Shown piece after piece: positions 1-8,794 of a DNA stretch of 64,000 bases. Under the pieces are notes generated by a model, which worked only from the letters and a program-made list of their open reading frames with translations, ran no database searches and had not been told where the DNA came from. The translations under genes were made by a program, and so were the position numbers. Each line of letters begins with the position of its first letter. Within the stretch, counting starts at the first letter, position 1. This DNA is from Hyphomicrobium sp. NDB2Meth4 (lineage in GTDB: Bacteria; Pseudomonadota; Alphaproteobacteria; Rhizobiales; Hyphomicrobiaceae). The stretch is from positions 62,001-126,000 of the forward strand of contig NZ_FPEJ01000001.1 of assembly GCF_900117445.1 (NCBI RefSeq), read 5' to 3'.

Positions 1-167
1 TCCCATGCGATATCAACGCTGATGCCGACGATCCCCACGATCACCGCAGCAGCACCGAACCAGACGAAGTGCACTCCCGGAACCATCGCTTCGAGGGCAA
101 ACAGCGCCACCGCAACGACGAACCAGTTCCACGCGCCGAGGTTCCAGAAGAATTCGGACAGCCCCAT
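1..167 (-). CDS. NfeD-like membrane protein, C-terminus outside the window
   Basis: The reverse strand reads from an ATG at 167 and stays open to the window edge. It encodes about 55 residues beginning MGLSEFFWNLGAWNWFVVAV, followed by a second hydrophobic stretch. This resembles the N-terminal transmembrane part of NfeD/YbbK-type proteins. NfeD proteins are usually encoded next to an SPFH/stomatin gene and are thought to act with it in membrane microdomains. Here the gene follows the SPFH gene by about 65 bases on the same strand, which supports the call. A GAGATGTGAGG stretch just before the ATG can serve as ribosome binding site. The C-terminal OB-fold domain, if present, lies outside the window. 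Confidence 0.7.
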   Translation of the reverse strand, partial: MGLSEFFWNLGAWNWFVVAVALFALEAMVPGVHFVWFGAAAVIVGIVGISVDIAW

Positions 168-233
168 GCCTCACATCTCCAACGCAACCGGCGCACAATA
201 GCAGAATTCGCGCCGGTTGCCCCAGTTGCGATC

Positions 234-1223
234 CTACGTACGCGGGACGCTGCCGCGCGTGGGCGCGGGCGGCGCGGACGTCTTGTCGCCGAAGGCCTCG
301 CCAGTGATCTGCGCCAGACCGGCCAGCGAACCGATCACCGACGACGCCTCCAGCGGCATCAGGATGACCTTCTGGTTCGGCGCTTTCGCAAGCGCCTCCA
401 ATGCTTTCACGTAGTTGTTGGCGACGAAGTAGTTGATCGCCTGCACATTGCCCTTGGCGATGGCATCAGAAACCATCTGCGTTGCTTTGGCTTCCGCTTC
501 CGCTGCGCGCTCGCGCGCCTCGGCGTCGCGGAAAGCAGATTCACGCCGGCCCTCGGCTTCGAGCACGACTGCCTGCTTCTCACCCTCGGCGCGTAGGATA
601 GCGGCCTGCCGCAAGCCTTCCGATTCGAGGATCTGGGCGCGCTTCTCGCGTTCGGCCTTCATCTGCCGCGCCATGCTGTCGACGAGATCGCGCGGCGGAT
701 CGATGTCCTTGATCTCGATGCGCGTTACCTTGATGCCCCAAGCTTCCGTCGCCTGATCGACGACTTGTAGCAGCCGCGAATTGATCTGATCGCGATTGGA
801 CAGCAACTCGTCGAGGTCCATCGACCCCATCACTGTGCGGATGTTGGTGAGCGTCAGATTGATGATCGATGGCTCGAGCGCGTCCACCTCGTATGCCGCG
901 CGTGCGCCATTGAGGATCTGGAAGAACGTCACGCCGTTGACCCGCACCATGGCGTTGTCGCGCGTAATCACGTCCTGGCTCGGAATATCGAGCACTTGCT
1001 CCTTCATGTTCATGCGACGCCCGACCCGCTCCATCACTGGAATGAGGATGTGCAGGCCCGGCTGCAGCGTGCGCGTATAGCGGCCGAAGTTCTCGACCGT
1101 GTAGCTATAGCCCTGTGGGACGATCTTGACCGTCGACCAGAGGATGACGATCGCAAGAATGACAAGCAGCACGCCAAAAACTTCAAAGCCGCCCGAGAAC
1201 GAGCTCACAATGTCGGGTTCCAT
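234..1223 (-). CDS. SPFH/Band 7 (stomatin-like) membrane protein
   Basis: The protein has about 329 residues: an N-terminal hydrophobic anchor (FGVLLVILAIVILWSTVKIV), an SPFH domain with the typical RYTRTLQPGLHILIPV stretch, then a charged Ala/Glu-rich coiled coil (AEGEKQAVVLEAEGRRESA). It resembles the E. coli QmcA/paraslipin group. These proteins form membrane-associated oligomers that organise lipid domains or regulate proteases. I start it at the ATG at 1223; a TTG two codons upstream is possible, but an AGG lies at good spacing before the ATG. It forms a pair with the downstream nfeD-like gene. The specific partner protease is not visible. Confidence 0.9.
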   Translation of the reverse strand: MEPDIVSSFSGGFEVFGVLLVILAIVILWSTVKIVPQGYSYTVENFGRYTRTLQPGLHILIPVMERVGRRMNMKEQVLDIPSQDVITRDNAMVRVNGVTFFQILNGARAAYEVDALEPSIINLTLTNIRTVMGSMDLDELLSNRDQINSRLLQVVDQATEAWGIKVTRIEIKDIDPPRDLVDSMARQMKAEREKRAQILESEGLRQAAILRAEGEKQAVVLEAEGRRESAFRDAEARERAAEAEAKATQMVSDAIAKGNVQAINYFVANNYVKALEALAKAPNQKVILMPLEASSVIGSLAGLAQITGEAFGDKTSAPPAPTRGSVPRT

Positions 1224-1395
1224 GATCAACCTGATTGATTGGCAACAAGAATTCTCTGCGCAACGCTAGCGCGGCGAGGAAAACATAGAGTTAAAATGTG
1301 GTTTTCGTGCAGTTACTTATGGAACAGCCTAAAGGCGCCGATTCAGCTTCGAGCCGCCTGCTCAAAGGCAGGCGGTCGCGAACGGAATGGCCGGC

Positions 1396-2457
1396 CTACA
1401 GCCACCCCTGCAACTCGCGCCGCACCACTGCCTCGATGGCGCGGATGCCCTCCGGCCTGTCGTTGAGCGCCGGCAGGTAAGCGAACTTCTCTCCGCCGCC
1501 GCCCTCGAAGTAGTGCCGGTTCTCGCCGTTCAACTCTTCGAGTGTTTCGAGACAGTCCGCCGAAAAGCCCGGCGCCACGAGCGCGAGCCGCTTCACACCC
1601 TCGGCCGCCAGCCGCTTCACCGTCTCGTCCGTATAGGGCTGCAGCCACGGATCGTTGCCAAAGCGCGACTGGAACGTCGTCAGCCACTTCTCTTTGGGCC
1701 ATCCCAGTTCGGCCCGCAGCAGTCGCGAGGTCTTCTGGCACTGACAATAGTAAGGGTCGCCAGCTTCGAGGTAGGCTTGAGGCATGCCATGGAACGTCGC
1801 GATGATGATCTCGGGCTCGAAATCGAGCTTGGCCAAATCCGCGCGCATCGCATCCGCCAAGGCGCGGATATAGACCGGGTCGTCGTGATAGCTCGGCGCC
1901 ACGCGCACCGCGGGCTGCCAGCGCATCTTCATCAGCGCCCTGAAAGCTTGGTCCGCCGCCGTCGCCGTCGTCGCCGCCGCGTACTGCGGATAGAGCGGCA
2001 CGAGCAGAATGCGGTCGCAGCCCTTGTCGAGCAGCGCCTGGATGCGGCTCTCGGTCGTCGGGTTGGCGTATCGCATCGCGAAATCCACCTCGATCCGCTC
2101 CGCATCGCCCAGCGCCACCGCCAGCTTTTCCGCCTGCGCGCGTGTGATCGTCTTCAACGGGCCCTCATCGCGCTCGTTGTTCCAGATCGTCGCGTAGTCC
2201 TTGCCTTTGCGCCCGGGCCTCACCGTGAGGATGATAAGGTTGAGGATCGGCCACCACTTCCAGCGCGGCACCTCGATGACGCGCTCGTCCGAGAGAAACT
2301 CTTTCAGATAGCGCCGCATCGACCAGTAGTCGGTGCCGTCCGGCGTGCCGAGGTTGAGCAGCAGCACCCCAATGCGCCCGCACCGGACGCGCGGATGGTC
2401 AGCCGGCCTATGCGCCGGATCGGGCTGGAAGGTGTCGGCGGGCTTAATCTCGTTCAC
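1396..2457 (-). CDS. hemH: Ferrochelatase
   Basis: Ferrochelatase inserts Fe2+ into protoporphyrin IX, the last step of protoheme synthesis. The protein has about 353 residues, the normal length. Visible family marks are the N-terminal LLNLGTPDG, the catalytic-His region FHGMPQAYLEAGDPYYCQC, the SRFGNDPWLQPYTDET block, and GFSADCLETLEEL near the C-terminus, which carries the metal-binding Glu. I start it at the GTG at 2457; a TTG at 2463 is two codons upstream and also possible. It is a monocistronic-looking gene between the SPFH and CHAD genes, and I see no heme or iron operator beside it. Confidence 0.95.
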   Translation of the reverse strand: MNEIKPADTFQPDPAHRPADHPRVRCGRIGVLLLNLGTPDGTDYWSMRRYLKEFLSDERVIEVPRWKWWPILNLIILTVRPGRKGKDYATIWNNERDEGPLKTITRAQAEKLAVALGDAERIEVDFAMRYANPTTESRIQALLDKGCDRILLVPLYPQYAAATTATAADQAFRALMKMRWQPAVRVAPSYHDDPVYIRALADAMRADLAKLDFEPEIIIATFHGMPQAYLEAGDPYYCQCQKTSRLLRAELGWPKEKWLTTFQSRFGNDPWLQPYTDETVKRLAAEGVKRLALVAPGFSADCLETLEELNGENRHYFEGGGGEKFAYLPALNDRPEGIRAIEAVVRRELQGWL

Positions 2458-2531
2458 GGGCAATCGAACCTATGGCTTCGGGGCTGCTTGGCTGGCGCAC
2501 CATAGCCAATATGGGCGATCGAAGCGAAGTC

Positions 2532-3506
2532 TCAAACCTCGCCCGAGGCGGCCCTGCGGCGGCCCGTCCCCTTCCGCCGCACCCGCTTCGGAGCGCCCGA
2601 AACCTTGGTCGCGTCGAGTTCCTGCGCCTTGAGCGCCGTGGCCGCATTCCAATAAGCCGCGATGCTCTTGCATAGCCGCTTGGGGCTCGCCGCGAATAAC
2701 CGCTCTCCCCGCGGACGTGCCATTGCCCGCAAAGTGCCCTGCCGCTGCCGCGCCGCACTCTCAACCGCCGCTGCCTGCTCGGCATTGAGGCCAGCCGCAT
2801 CCGAATGGGCAAAAGCGATCAGCAGCGCCAGATCATGATCGTCGCCGATGAGCTGCGACAGTGTCCGCGCCTCCAGCGCCCGCGCGCCCAGATAATCGGG
2901 CCACGCACGCGACAGCAGCGTCATATGCCGCCAATGCGCCTGCGCGCCCTTGCGCCACTCGTGAAATCCTTCATCGCTGGGATGCGCATAGGCAGCCCCA
3001 AATGCGCGGCGCGCGCGCCGATACGATCGCTCCAGCCCGCCGCCGACGACGTCGAAACCGTCGCCGTTGATCTTGATCACGGCAAGCCGTGCTTTAGCTT
3101 CCATCAGCCGGTCGTGCGCCTCCTGCATCGTCAGCAGTGCACCGACGCCGTTCACCGCCGCAATCGATCGGCGCATCTGATCGGCGACGGTTCGCCGCCC
3201 GAAGCCCACCGAAGCCTCGAGCTTGTCGAGTGTTTCCAGCAGCACGTGCCGGTCGCGCGCACCCGAAAGCGACAGCCCGATCTCACGCAACGCTGCATTC
3301 TCTTGCTTGAAGACATTGTCGCCGATCACCGGCCGTATCAGCCGCAGCAGCGCCCGCAGCCTCTTCAGTGACTTGCGTGTCTCGTGGATCGAAACAACCT
3401 GATCGCCGTTGCCTTGCAGCAGACTTAGCCCGTGATCGATCTGCTCAGCAGCGATCCGCCTTGCGCCTTCGTCGAAGGATTCGCCCAACTTGAATCGGAA
3501 GGCCAT
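2532..3506 (-). CDS. CHAD domain-containing protein
   Basis: The protein has 324 residues and is predicted helical. It carries the CHAD signature near residue 40 (HETRKSLKRLRALLRLIRP) and a second conserved His/Arg stretch, EWRKGAQAHWRHMTLLS, in the middle. CHAD domains are alpha-helical bundles that bind polyphosphate through basic residues. They often follow a CYTH triphosphatase domain, but none is fused or adjacent here. The C-terminal 30 residues are very basic (VRRKGTGRRRA), suiting a polyanion-binding protein. A role in polyphosphate granules is inferred from the family only. Confidence 0.85.
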   Translation of the reverse strand: MAFRFKLGESFDEGARRIAAEQIDHGLSLLQGNGDQVVSIHETRKSLKRLRALLRLIRPVIGDNVFKQENAALREIGLSLSGARDRHVLLETLDKLEASVGFGRRTVADQMRRSIAAVNGVGALLTMQEAHDRLMEAKARLAVIKINGDGFDVVGGGLERSYRRARRAFGAAYAHPSDEGFHEWRKGAQAHWRHMTLLSRAWPDYLGARALEARTLSQLIGDDHDLALLIAFAHSDAAGLNAEQAAAVESAARQRQGTLRAMARPRGERLFAASPKRLCKSIAAYWNAATALKAQELDATKVSGAPKRVRRKGTGRRRAASGEV

Positions 3507-3620
3507 GCATCATCCAGGTGGCTGCACACACTTGTGACCACATAACTGTACAGCTCTAAAGGCCATATGAAACCAGTGCCTCTGCGCGCGCAAGCAGGCG
3601 ACGGGCACGCGCTTTTCGCT

Positions 3621-4256
3621 TTATCCGCCCGCGCGAGCACGAGCTTCGTCGGCCCACGCGAGCCAGAATTTGACTCGGGCCTCAGGCGCTTGCGCTGTCA
3701 TAAAGTCAGTGATCACAGCAACGCTGTCGGCCCCGGCTGCGACAACATCAACGGCACGCTCGGGCGTAATTCCGCCGATCGCGACAAGCGGGACGCCGCC
3801 GATTTGCCGCTTCCACGCCGCGATCCGCCCCAGCCCTTGCGGCGCCCACTTCATCACCTTGAGCTTCGTCTCGTAGATCGGACCAAGAGCGACGTAGTCG
3901 GGCTCCGCGGCGAGCGCCGTCGCCAGTTCGTCTTCGCTGTGCGTCGAAACACCAAGCCGCAGCCCTGCAGCCTTGATCGCAGCGAGGTCCGCCGCAGCGA
4001 GGTCTTCCTGGCCGAGATGTATATAATCCGCGCCCGCGTCGATCGCCTCGCGCCAGTAGTCGTTGACGATCAGCTGGCAGCCATGCCGACGGCACACGGC
4101 GAGGCTTTCGGTAATCTGCCGCGCCGCCTCTTCACTGCTGACGTCCTTCACACGCAGCTGAAGCGTACGCACACCGAGCGGCGCGATCCGCGCAACCCAC
4201 GCTGCATCGGGCACGATCGGATAGAAGATGTCGGGAGCGCCAGCGCCGCTGCTCAT
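3621..4256 (-). CDS. thiE: Thiamine phosphate synthase
   Basis: ThiE couples HMP-pyrophosphate with the thiazole phosphate to give thiamine phosphate. The protein has 211 residues with the TIM-barrel pattern of the family: [13 protein letters not shown] in the middle and the phosphate-binding [20 protein letters not shown] near residue 160. Its ATG overlaps the thiG stop codon (ATGA), so translation is probably coupled. It is the last gene of the thiO-thiS-thiG-thiE operon on the minus strand. Confidence 0.93.
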   Translation of the reverse strand: MSSGAGAPDIFYPIVPDAAWVARIAPLGVRTLQLRVKDVSSEEAARQITESLAVCRRHGCQLIVNDYWREAIDAGADYIHLGQEDLAAADLAAIKAAGLRLGVSTHSEDELATALAAEPDYVALGPIYETKLKVMKWAPQGLGRIAAWKRQIGGVPLVAIGGITPERAVDVVAAGADSVAVITDFMTAQAPEARVKFWLAWADEARARAGG

Positions 4257-5074
4257 TTGCGGTCGAGATCGAAGAACGGCGTACCGGCAACGGGCGTCGA
4301 TGGCTGCGCCATGTCGCGCACACCCATCAGACCGGATTCATATGCAGCCCGTCCTGCCTCGATAGCCTGCGCGAACGCCTGCCCCATGCGTACGGGATCA
4401 CCCGCCTTCGCCACCGCCGTATTCAGCAGCACGCCATCGAAGCCCATCTCCATGGCCTGCGCCGCGTGCGACGGCGCACCGATCCCCGCATCGATGATCA
4501 GCGGCACGTTGGGGAAATAGGCGCGAATGCTCTTCAGCGCATAGGGATTGGCCAGCCCGCGCCCGCTGCCGATCGGCGCGCCCCACGGCATCAGCACACG
4601 GCACCCAGCGGCAAGCAAGCGCTCCGCCACCGATAGATCTTCCGTCGTATACGGCAGCACCTTGAAGCCATCCTCGCTGAGGATGCGCGCCGCCTCTGCC
4701 AGCCCGAACACCTCCGGCTGCAGCGTATCGTCGTTGGCGATGACTTCGAGCTTGATCCAGTCGGTGCCGAACACCTCGCGCGCCATCTGCGCCGTCGTCA
4801 CGGCCTCTTTCACCGTGTGGCAGCCCGCCGTATTCGGCAGCACGCGCACACCCAGCGCACTGATCAGCTCTAAGAAGCGTTCGCCCGTTCGTCCACGCGC
4901 CTGCTCGCGCCGCAACGACACCGTGACGATACCGGCGCCTGACGCTTCCACCGCCTCGGCCAAAACCTGCGGCGAGGGATATTGCGCCGTGCCGATCAGC
5001 ATGCGCGAGCGCATCGCGACGCCATACAGCGTCAGCGCGCTCGTAGCCTGGTTTGCTGGCTCAGGTGCATTCAT
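4253..5074 (-). CDS. thiG: Thiazole synthase
   Basis: ThiG builds the thiazole ring of thiamine from deoxyxylulose phosphate, dehydroglycine and ThiS thiocarboxylate. The protein has about 273 residues. [17 protein letters not shown] carries the Lys expected to form the Schiff base, and the C-terminal half has the phosphate-binding glycines ([16 protein letters not shown]). I start at the ATG at 5074, two codons after a possible TTG. It follows thiS directly and overlaps thiE by four bases. Glycine-derived imine would come from ThiO, encoded first in the operon. Confidence 0.94.
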   Translation of the reverse strand: MNAPEPANQATSALTLYGVAMRSRMLIGTAQYPSPQVLAEAVEASGAGIVTVSLRREQARGRTGERFLELISALGVRVLPNTAGCHTVKEAVTTAQMAREVFGTDWIKLEVIANDDTLQPEVFGLAEAARILSEDGFKVLPYTTEDLSVAERLLAAGCRVLMPWGAPIGSGRGLANPYALKSIRAYFPNVPLIIDAGIGAPSHAAQAMEMGFDGVLLNTAVAKAGDPVRMGQAFAQAIEAGRAAYESGLMGVRDMAQPSTPVAGTPFFDLDRK

Positions 5075-5083
5075 GCGCAACGC

Positions 5084-5311
5084 TCACCCGCCGTGCCGCG
5101 GCGAAACGATCTCAATGTGGTCGCCCGCCTCCAACAGCGTCGCCGCCCGCACGCGAGCGGGTACGAAATCGCCATTGCGCGCGGTCGCCACCGGTGCGCC
5201 ATCAAGCCCGCGCTCTGCGACGAGCGCATCGAGTGTCGGCGCCGAGGTCACGACTTCCTCACCGTTGACGATAACCCGACGCTGACTTGCAACCGAAAGG
5301 GTCTCTGACAA
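5084..5311 (-). CDS. thiS: Sulfur carrier protein ThiS
   Basis: ThiS is a small ubiquitin-like protein whose C-terminal Gly-Gly is adenylated and thiocarboxylated to supply sulfur to ThiG. The sequence shows the VNGEEVV start of the fold and ends in SPRHGG. I choose a TTG start at 5311 because GGGAG lies seven bases upstream; a GTG at 5347 would add 12 residues but has no visible ribosome binding site. The 75-residue product is slightly longer than usual because of about ten extra N-terminal residues. It lies between thiO and thiG. Confidence 0.9.
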   Translation of the reverse strand: MSETLSVASQRRVIVNGEEVVTSAPTLDALVAERGLDGAPVATARNGDFVPARVRAATLLEAGDHIEIVSPRHGG

Positions 5312-5378
5312 ACCGCTGCTCCCGCAACAGATAGATCTCTCGCCCACTCATCTACTGCATTCGCCGATGGCCGCCAAA

Positions 5379-6386
5379 TCAGCCGCCATGCTCGACCAGC
5401 AGCTCCGAGGCGGGCTTACCCTCTATATAGTCGGCGACAGTCCGCGCCAGCACCGGCCCGAGAAGAAATCCGTGGCGGTAGGCGCCGTTGACGAATATCC
5501 GCCGCCCGCCCTCGCGCACCACGGCCCGCGGAACGTTGTCCGGAAAGGCCGGCCGCACCCCGGCACAAAGGTCGAGGATCTCCGCCTCGGCGAACGCCGG
5601 ATGCACCGCATAGGCACCCCCCAGAAGCTCCAGCGCCGAGCGCACGCTGACCGGCCCACGCTCCTCGCTCTCGATCACCGTTGCGCCGACCATGTAGACC
5701 CCATCGTCCCACGGCACGATATAGAGCGGCAGACGCGGATGCAGGAGCTGCAGCGGCCGGTTCAGCGATACTTCGCGCGTGCGGATCAGCGCCCGCTCCC
5801 CGCGCACGCCTCGCAGCGTCGGCAGATCATCGCGCGCTGCGATCCCGCGGCAATCGACGACAATGTCAGCGCCATCCCCGGACGATGTTTCGCCGAACAC
5901 GATCTCGACGCCTGCCTCCTGCGCCGCACTCAGCAGGAATGCCAAAGCGGCTGGCGCTGGTGCGTGCGCTTCCTCCGCAAAGAACAGCGCCGTCCCGAAC
6001 CGCCCCGCGAGATCCGGCTCGAGTTGCGCGAGCTCGGCTCCCGACACCCGTCGGTGCCCCTCGGTGCGCGCCGAAAACCGGTCGAGCTCATCTAGGTCGC
6101 GCGCCGCGGCAATCACCAGACTGCCGTTGGCTCTCACATCCGGATAGAAGTCGCGCCACGCGGCGACCCCTTCGAGACTATATTTGCGCAGCATCGCGGG
6201 CGCCGTCTCTGCCTCGCGTTCCGGTGCCAGCATGACGCCCGCAAGGATGCTTGCGCAATCCGCGAACGGCTCGGCACTCGCCTCGACCAGCCGGACGCGA
6301 TGCCCGGCTCGCGCCAGCGTCACCGCCTGCCAGAGGCCCAGGATTCCAGCACCAAGGATCGTGATCGAGCGCGTTTGCACGGTCAT
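5379..6386 (-). CDS. thiO: Glycine oxidase ThiO (FAD-dependent)
   Basis: ThiO oxidises glycine to iminoglycine, the nitrogen and carbon source for the thiazole ring in aerobic bacteria. The protein has about 335 residues with an N-terminal FAD-binding Rossmann motif, ILGAGILGLWQAVTLARAGH. The C-terminal half has the DAO-family pattern CAGVRPAFPDN and FVNGAYRHGFLLGP. I use the ATG at 6386, since residues before it do not resemble the family. It is the first gene of the thi operon. I searched the 80 bases upstream for a TPP riboswitch and did not find one; thiC is also not nearby. Confidence 0.92.
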   Translation of the reverse strand: MTVQTRSITILGAGILGLWQAVTLARAGHRVRLVEASAEPFADCASILAGVMLAPEREAETAPAMLRKYSLEGVAAWRDFYPDVRANGSLVIAAARDLDELDRFSARTEGHRRVSGAELAQLEPDLAGRFGTALFFAEEAHAPAPAALAFLLSAAQEAGVEIVFGETSSGDGADIVVDCRGIAARDDLPTLRGVRGERALIRTREVSLNRPLQLLHPRLPLYIVPWDDGVYMVGATVIESEERGPVSVRSALELLGGAYAVHPAFAEAEILDLCAGVRPAFPDNVPRAVVREGGRRIFVNGAYRHGFLLGPVLARTVADYIEGKPASELLVEHGG

Positions 6387-6466
6387 GGTTTCATTTGCGG
6401 TTTCAGCGCGACGCGGTACCCCTCGCACGCCGCAGCCGCGCGCTCAATCCCCATAACGGTACGGGG

Positions 6467-8227
6467 TCAATCACCGAGCGCCGCACCCTCCCGACGCGCG
6501 TCAGCGCCACCCTCGATATGCCCCTCGCGCCGCGTCAGGATATGCACGCCCGAATTCATCGGCGACGGCACGATGGTGTGCCCGATGGGCTTGAGGCTGA
6601 GCGACAGCGGCACCGTCGACCAGTCGGGCTCCAGCTCCAGCACGCTCCCCTGACTGCCGAAGTTGAGGAGGTCAGCCGCCTGCTGCGCATCGAGCCCCCA
6701 GTCGATCAGGCCGATCAGCGTCTTCAGCACATAGAGGATGATGCGGCTGCCACCGGGCGATCCCAGCACCGCCGTGACGTGCCGCTCCGTATCGAACGCA
6801 ATCGTCGGCGCCATCGACGAGCGCGGCCGCTTGCCCGGTCCAACCGCATTCGCCGCCGGCTGCCCGTCCGCATCCACCGGGACGAACGAGAAATCAGTCA
6901 GCTGGTTGTTGAGCAGAAATCCCGCTGCCCAGTTGTGCGAGCCGAACGCGCCCTCGATCGTCGTCGTCATCGACAGCGCATTGCCATCGTCGTCGATCAC
7001 CGAGATATGGCTGGTGCCTGACCGCTCGATAGTTGCATCAACGCCGAACGACTGTCGCTTCAAGCCAGGCGGCTCGCCCGGCCCCGGTTTCACCGCAGCA
7101 CTGTCGGGCTTGATCAGCGCGCGGCGCTGCGAAACATAAGTATCGTCCAGCAGCCCATCTGGCACCGATACGAAATCAGGATCGCCGATGTAGCGATTGC
7201 GGTCGGCAAACGCCAGCTTCTCGGCTTCGGCAATGGTGTGCACCGCGCGCGCATTGAGGGCTTGGTCAGGGCCTTTGCCGAGATTGAACGGCTCTAGCAG
7301 CTTCAGCGTTTGCGCCACGGTCAGCCCGCCAGACGACGGTGGCCCCATCCCGCAAACCTCATTGCTCCGGTACGTGATGCACAGCGGCGGGCGCTCCTTC
7401 GCGCGATAGTCTTTGAGGTCGTCGAGTGTCATTCCCCCCGGCGCGATCGGCGCTGAGTTGACCGCCTGGACAATGGCCTCCGCGATCGGCCCCTCGTAGA
7501 ACGCATTCGCCCCGCCCGCCGCAATCGCCTTCAGCGTCTCGGCCAACTGGGGATTCTTCAATTCATGCCCGATAGGCAGAGGGCTGCCGGTCGACGTGAA
7601 AAAATAGGCCCGCGCTGCCGGCACGAAATCGTCCGGATTCTGCAACCGCAACAGCAAGTGCAAACGCGGCGAAATCCTGAAGCCGTTTTCGGCAATGCGG
7701 ATCGCGGGCTCGAACAGCATCGCCCATGGCAGCTTGCCGTACTTCGCGTGCACGTCCTCCATCAGGCGCACGACGCCCGGCACACCGATGGACAGCCCGG
7801 ACAGCACCGCCGTGTTGAAAGGCATCGGCTTGCCATCGACCAGAAACCGATCCGGGCGCGCCGACGCCGGCGCTGTCTCTCGTCCATCGAACGTCTTCAG
7901 CTCGGATTTCTTAGCGTCCCAGTAGAGCAGGAAAGCTCCGCCGCCGATGCCGCTCGACTGCGGCTCTACGATATTGAGCACCAGCTGGGCCGCGATCGCC
8001 GCGTCGATCGCCGATCCACCCGCGCGCAGCATCTCGCGCCCGGCTTCGGCGGCGTGCACATTGGCCGCCGCAATCATGTGTCGCTGCGCCTTCGCCAGGG
8101 CATGCGATTGCAGCCCCGTATCACCCTCCGGCGCACTGCGCGGATCGAGCAGCTGCGCCTGCGCACCGGTGACCGAAATCACCGCTGCAAAGGCCAGCGC
8201 CAGGAGACTTGAGAGGCGGAGGATCAT
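6467..8227 (-). CDS. ggt: Gamma-glutamyltransferase, exported
   Basis: The enzyme hydrolyses or transfers the gamma-glutamyl group of glutathione in the periplasm. The protein has 586 residues. It starts with a signal peptide (MILRLSSLLALAFAAVISV, ending GAQA) at the ATG at 8227. The proenzyme is expected to cut itself before Thr405 in SGTSHISVID, where the Thr becomes the nucleophile of the small subunit; GSPGGSRI further on fits the gamma-glutamyl binding loop. In methylotrophs glutathione takes part in formaldehyde handling, but nothing here ties this copy to that. It is divergent from the cupin gene, with only about 80 bases between them. Confidence 0.93.
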   Translation of the reverse strand: MILRLSSLLALAFAAVISVTGAQAQLLDPRSAPEGDTGLQSHALAKAQRHMIAAANVHAAEAGREMLRAGGSAIDAAIAAQLVLNIVEPQSSGIGGGAFLLYWDAKKSELKTFDGRETAPASARPDRFLVDGKPMPFNTAVLSGLSIGVPGVVRLMEDVHAKYGKLPWAMLFEPAIRIAENGFRISPRLHLLLRLQNPDDFVPAARAYFFTSTGSPLPIGHELKNPQLAETLKAIAAGGANAFYEGPIAEAIVQAVNSAPIAPGGMTLDDLKDYRAKERPPLCITYRSNEVCGMGPPSSGGLTVAQTLKLLEPFNLGKGPDQALNARAVHTIAEAEKLAFADRNRYIGDPDFVSVPDGLLDDTYVSQRRALIKPDSAAVKPGPGEPPGLKRQSFGVDATIERSGTSHISVIDDDGNALSMTTTIEGAFGSHNWAAGFLLNNQLTDFSFVPVDADGQPAANAVGPGKRPRSSMAPTIAFDTERHVTAVLGSPGGSRIILYVLKTLIGLIDWGLDAQQAADLLNFGSQGSVLELEPDWSTVPLSLSLKPIGHTIVPSPMNSGVHILTRREGHIEGGADARREGAALGD

Positions 8228-8308
8228 GGACACCCAGTTGAGCGAGAGTTGTTCACCAACTTCGGCCATCATGGCGCCGAGCACAATGGGGACCGAAGGA
8301 ACAAAGCA

Positions 8309-8761
8309 ATGCCCGCCGCGCGCTGGTTTCAATTGACACTGTCCGCCATGTTTATGGCGGCCGCGCTGTTGCTCGTCGCCACCGACCGCGGCACCTCGCG
8401 TGAAGCCGTGACCGGCCTGCTCAGCACCTCCGACACGGTCGTCGGCCAGCCGATCGTCTATCCCAGCAGCGCTCCGGCCAAGGTCACTTCGGCCATCGTC
8501 ACCATGCTGCCCGGCGAGGAAACCGGTTGGCACAAGCACGAGATCCCGATGTTCGGCTACATCCTCGAAGGCGAGGTCACCGTCGACTATGGCTCCAAGG
8601 GCACACGCGTCTACCGCAAGGGCGACGCCGTGATGGAAGCGATCGACTGGCCGCATAATGGCCGCAACACCGGCACGGTGCCCGCGCGCATCCTCGGCGT
8701 ATTCATGGGCGCCGACGGCGTTCCCAACACCGTCATGTTGCCGAAAGCACCTGCACCTTGA
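8309..8761 (+). CDS. Small exported cupin-domain protein
   Basis: The protein has 150 residues, with an N-terminal hydrophobic segment (LTLSAMFMAAALLLVAT) that could be a signal peptide or anchor. It has one cupin barrel with the metal motif around residues 74-90 (WHKHEIPMFGYILEGEVTV, His75 and His77) and the second half-motif DWPHNGRNTG. I use the ATG at 8309, preceded by GAAGGA. Single-domain cupins of this type have varied or unknown roles. It shares its promoter region with the divergent ggt gene, but no functional link is shown. Confidence 0.85.
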   Translation: MPAARWFQLTLSAMFMAAALLLVATDRGTSREAVTGLLSTSDTVVGQPIVYPSSAPAKVTSAIVTMLPGEETGWHKHEIPMFGYILEGEVTVDYGSKGTRVYRKGDAVMEAIDWPHNGRNTGTVPARILGVFMGADGVPNTVMLPKAPAP

Positions 8762-8794
8762 TCGCAGTTTCCGCCGGGAGCCTCCACCCCGCGG

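Noticed and set aside
1387-2505. 372-codon plus-strand open frame antisense to ferrochelatase
   Set aside because: No family resemblance; the opposite strand encodes hemH with all motifs.
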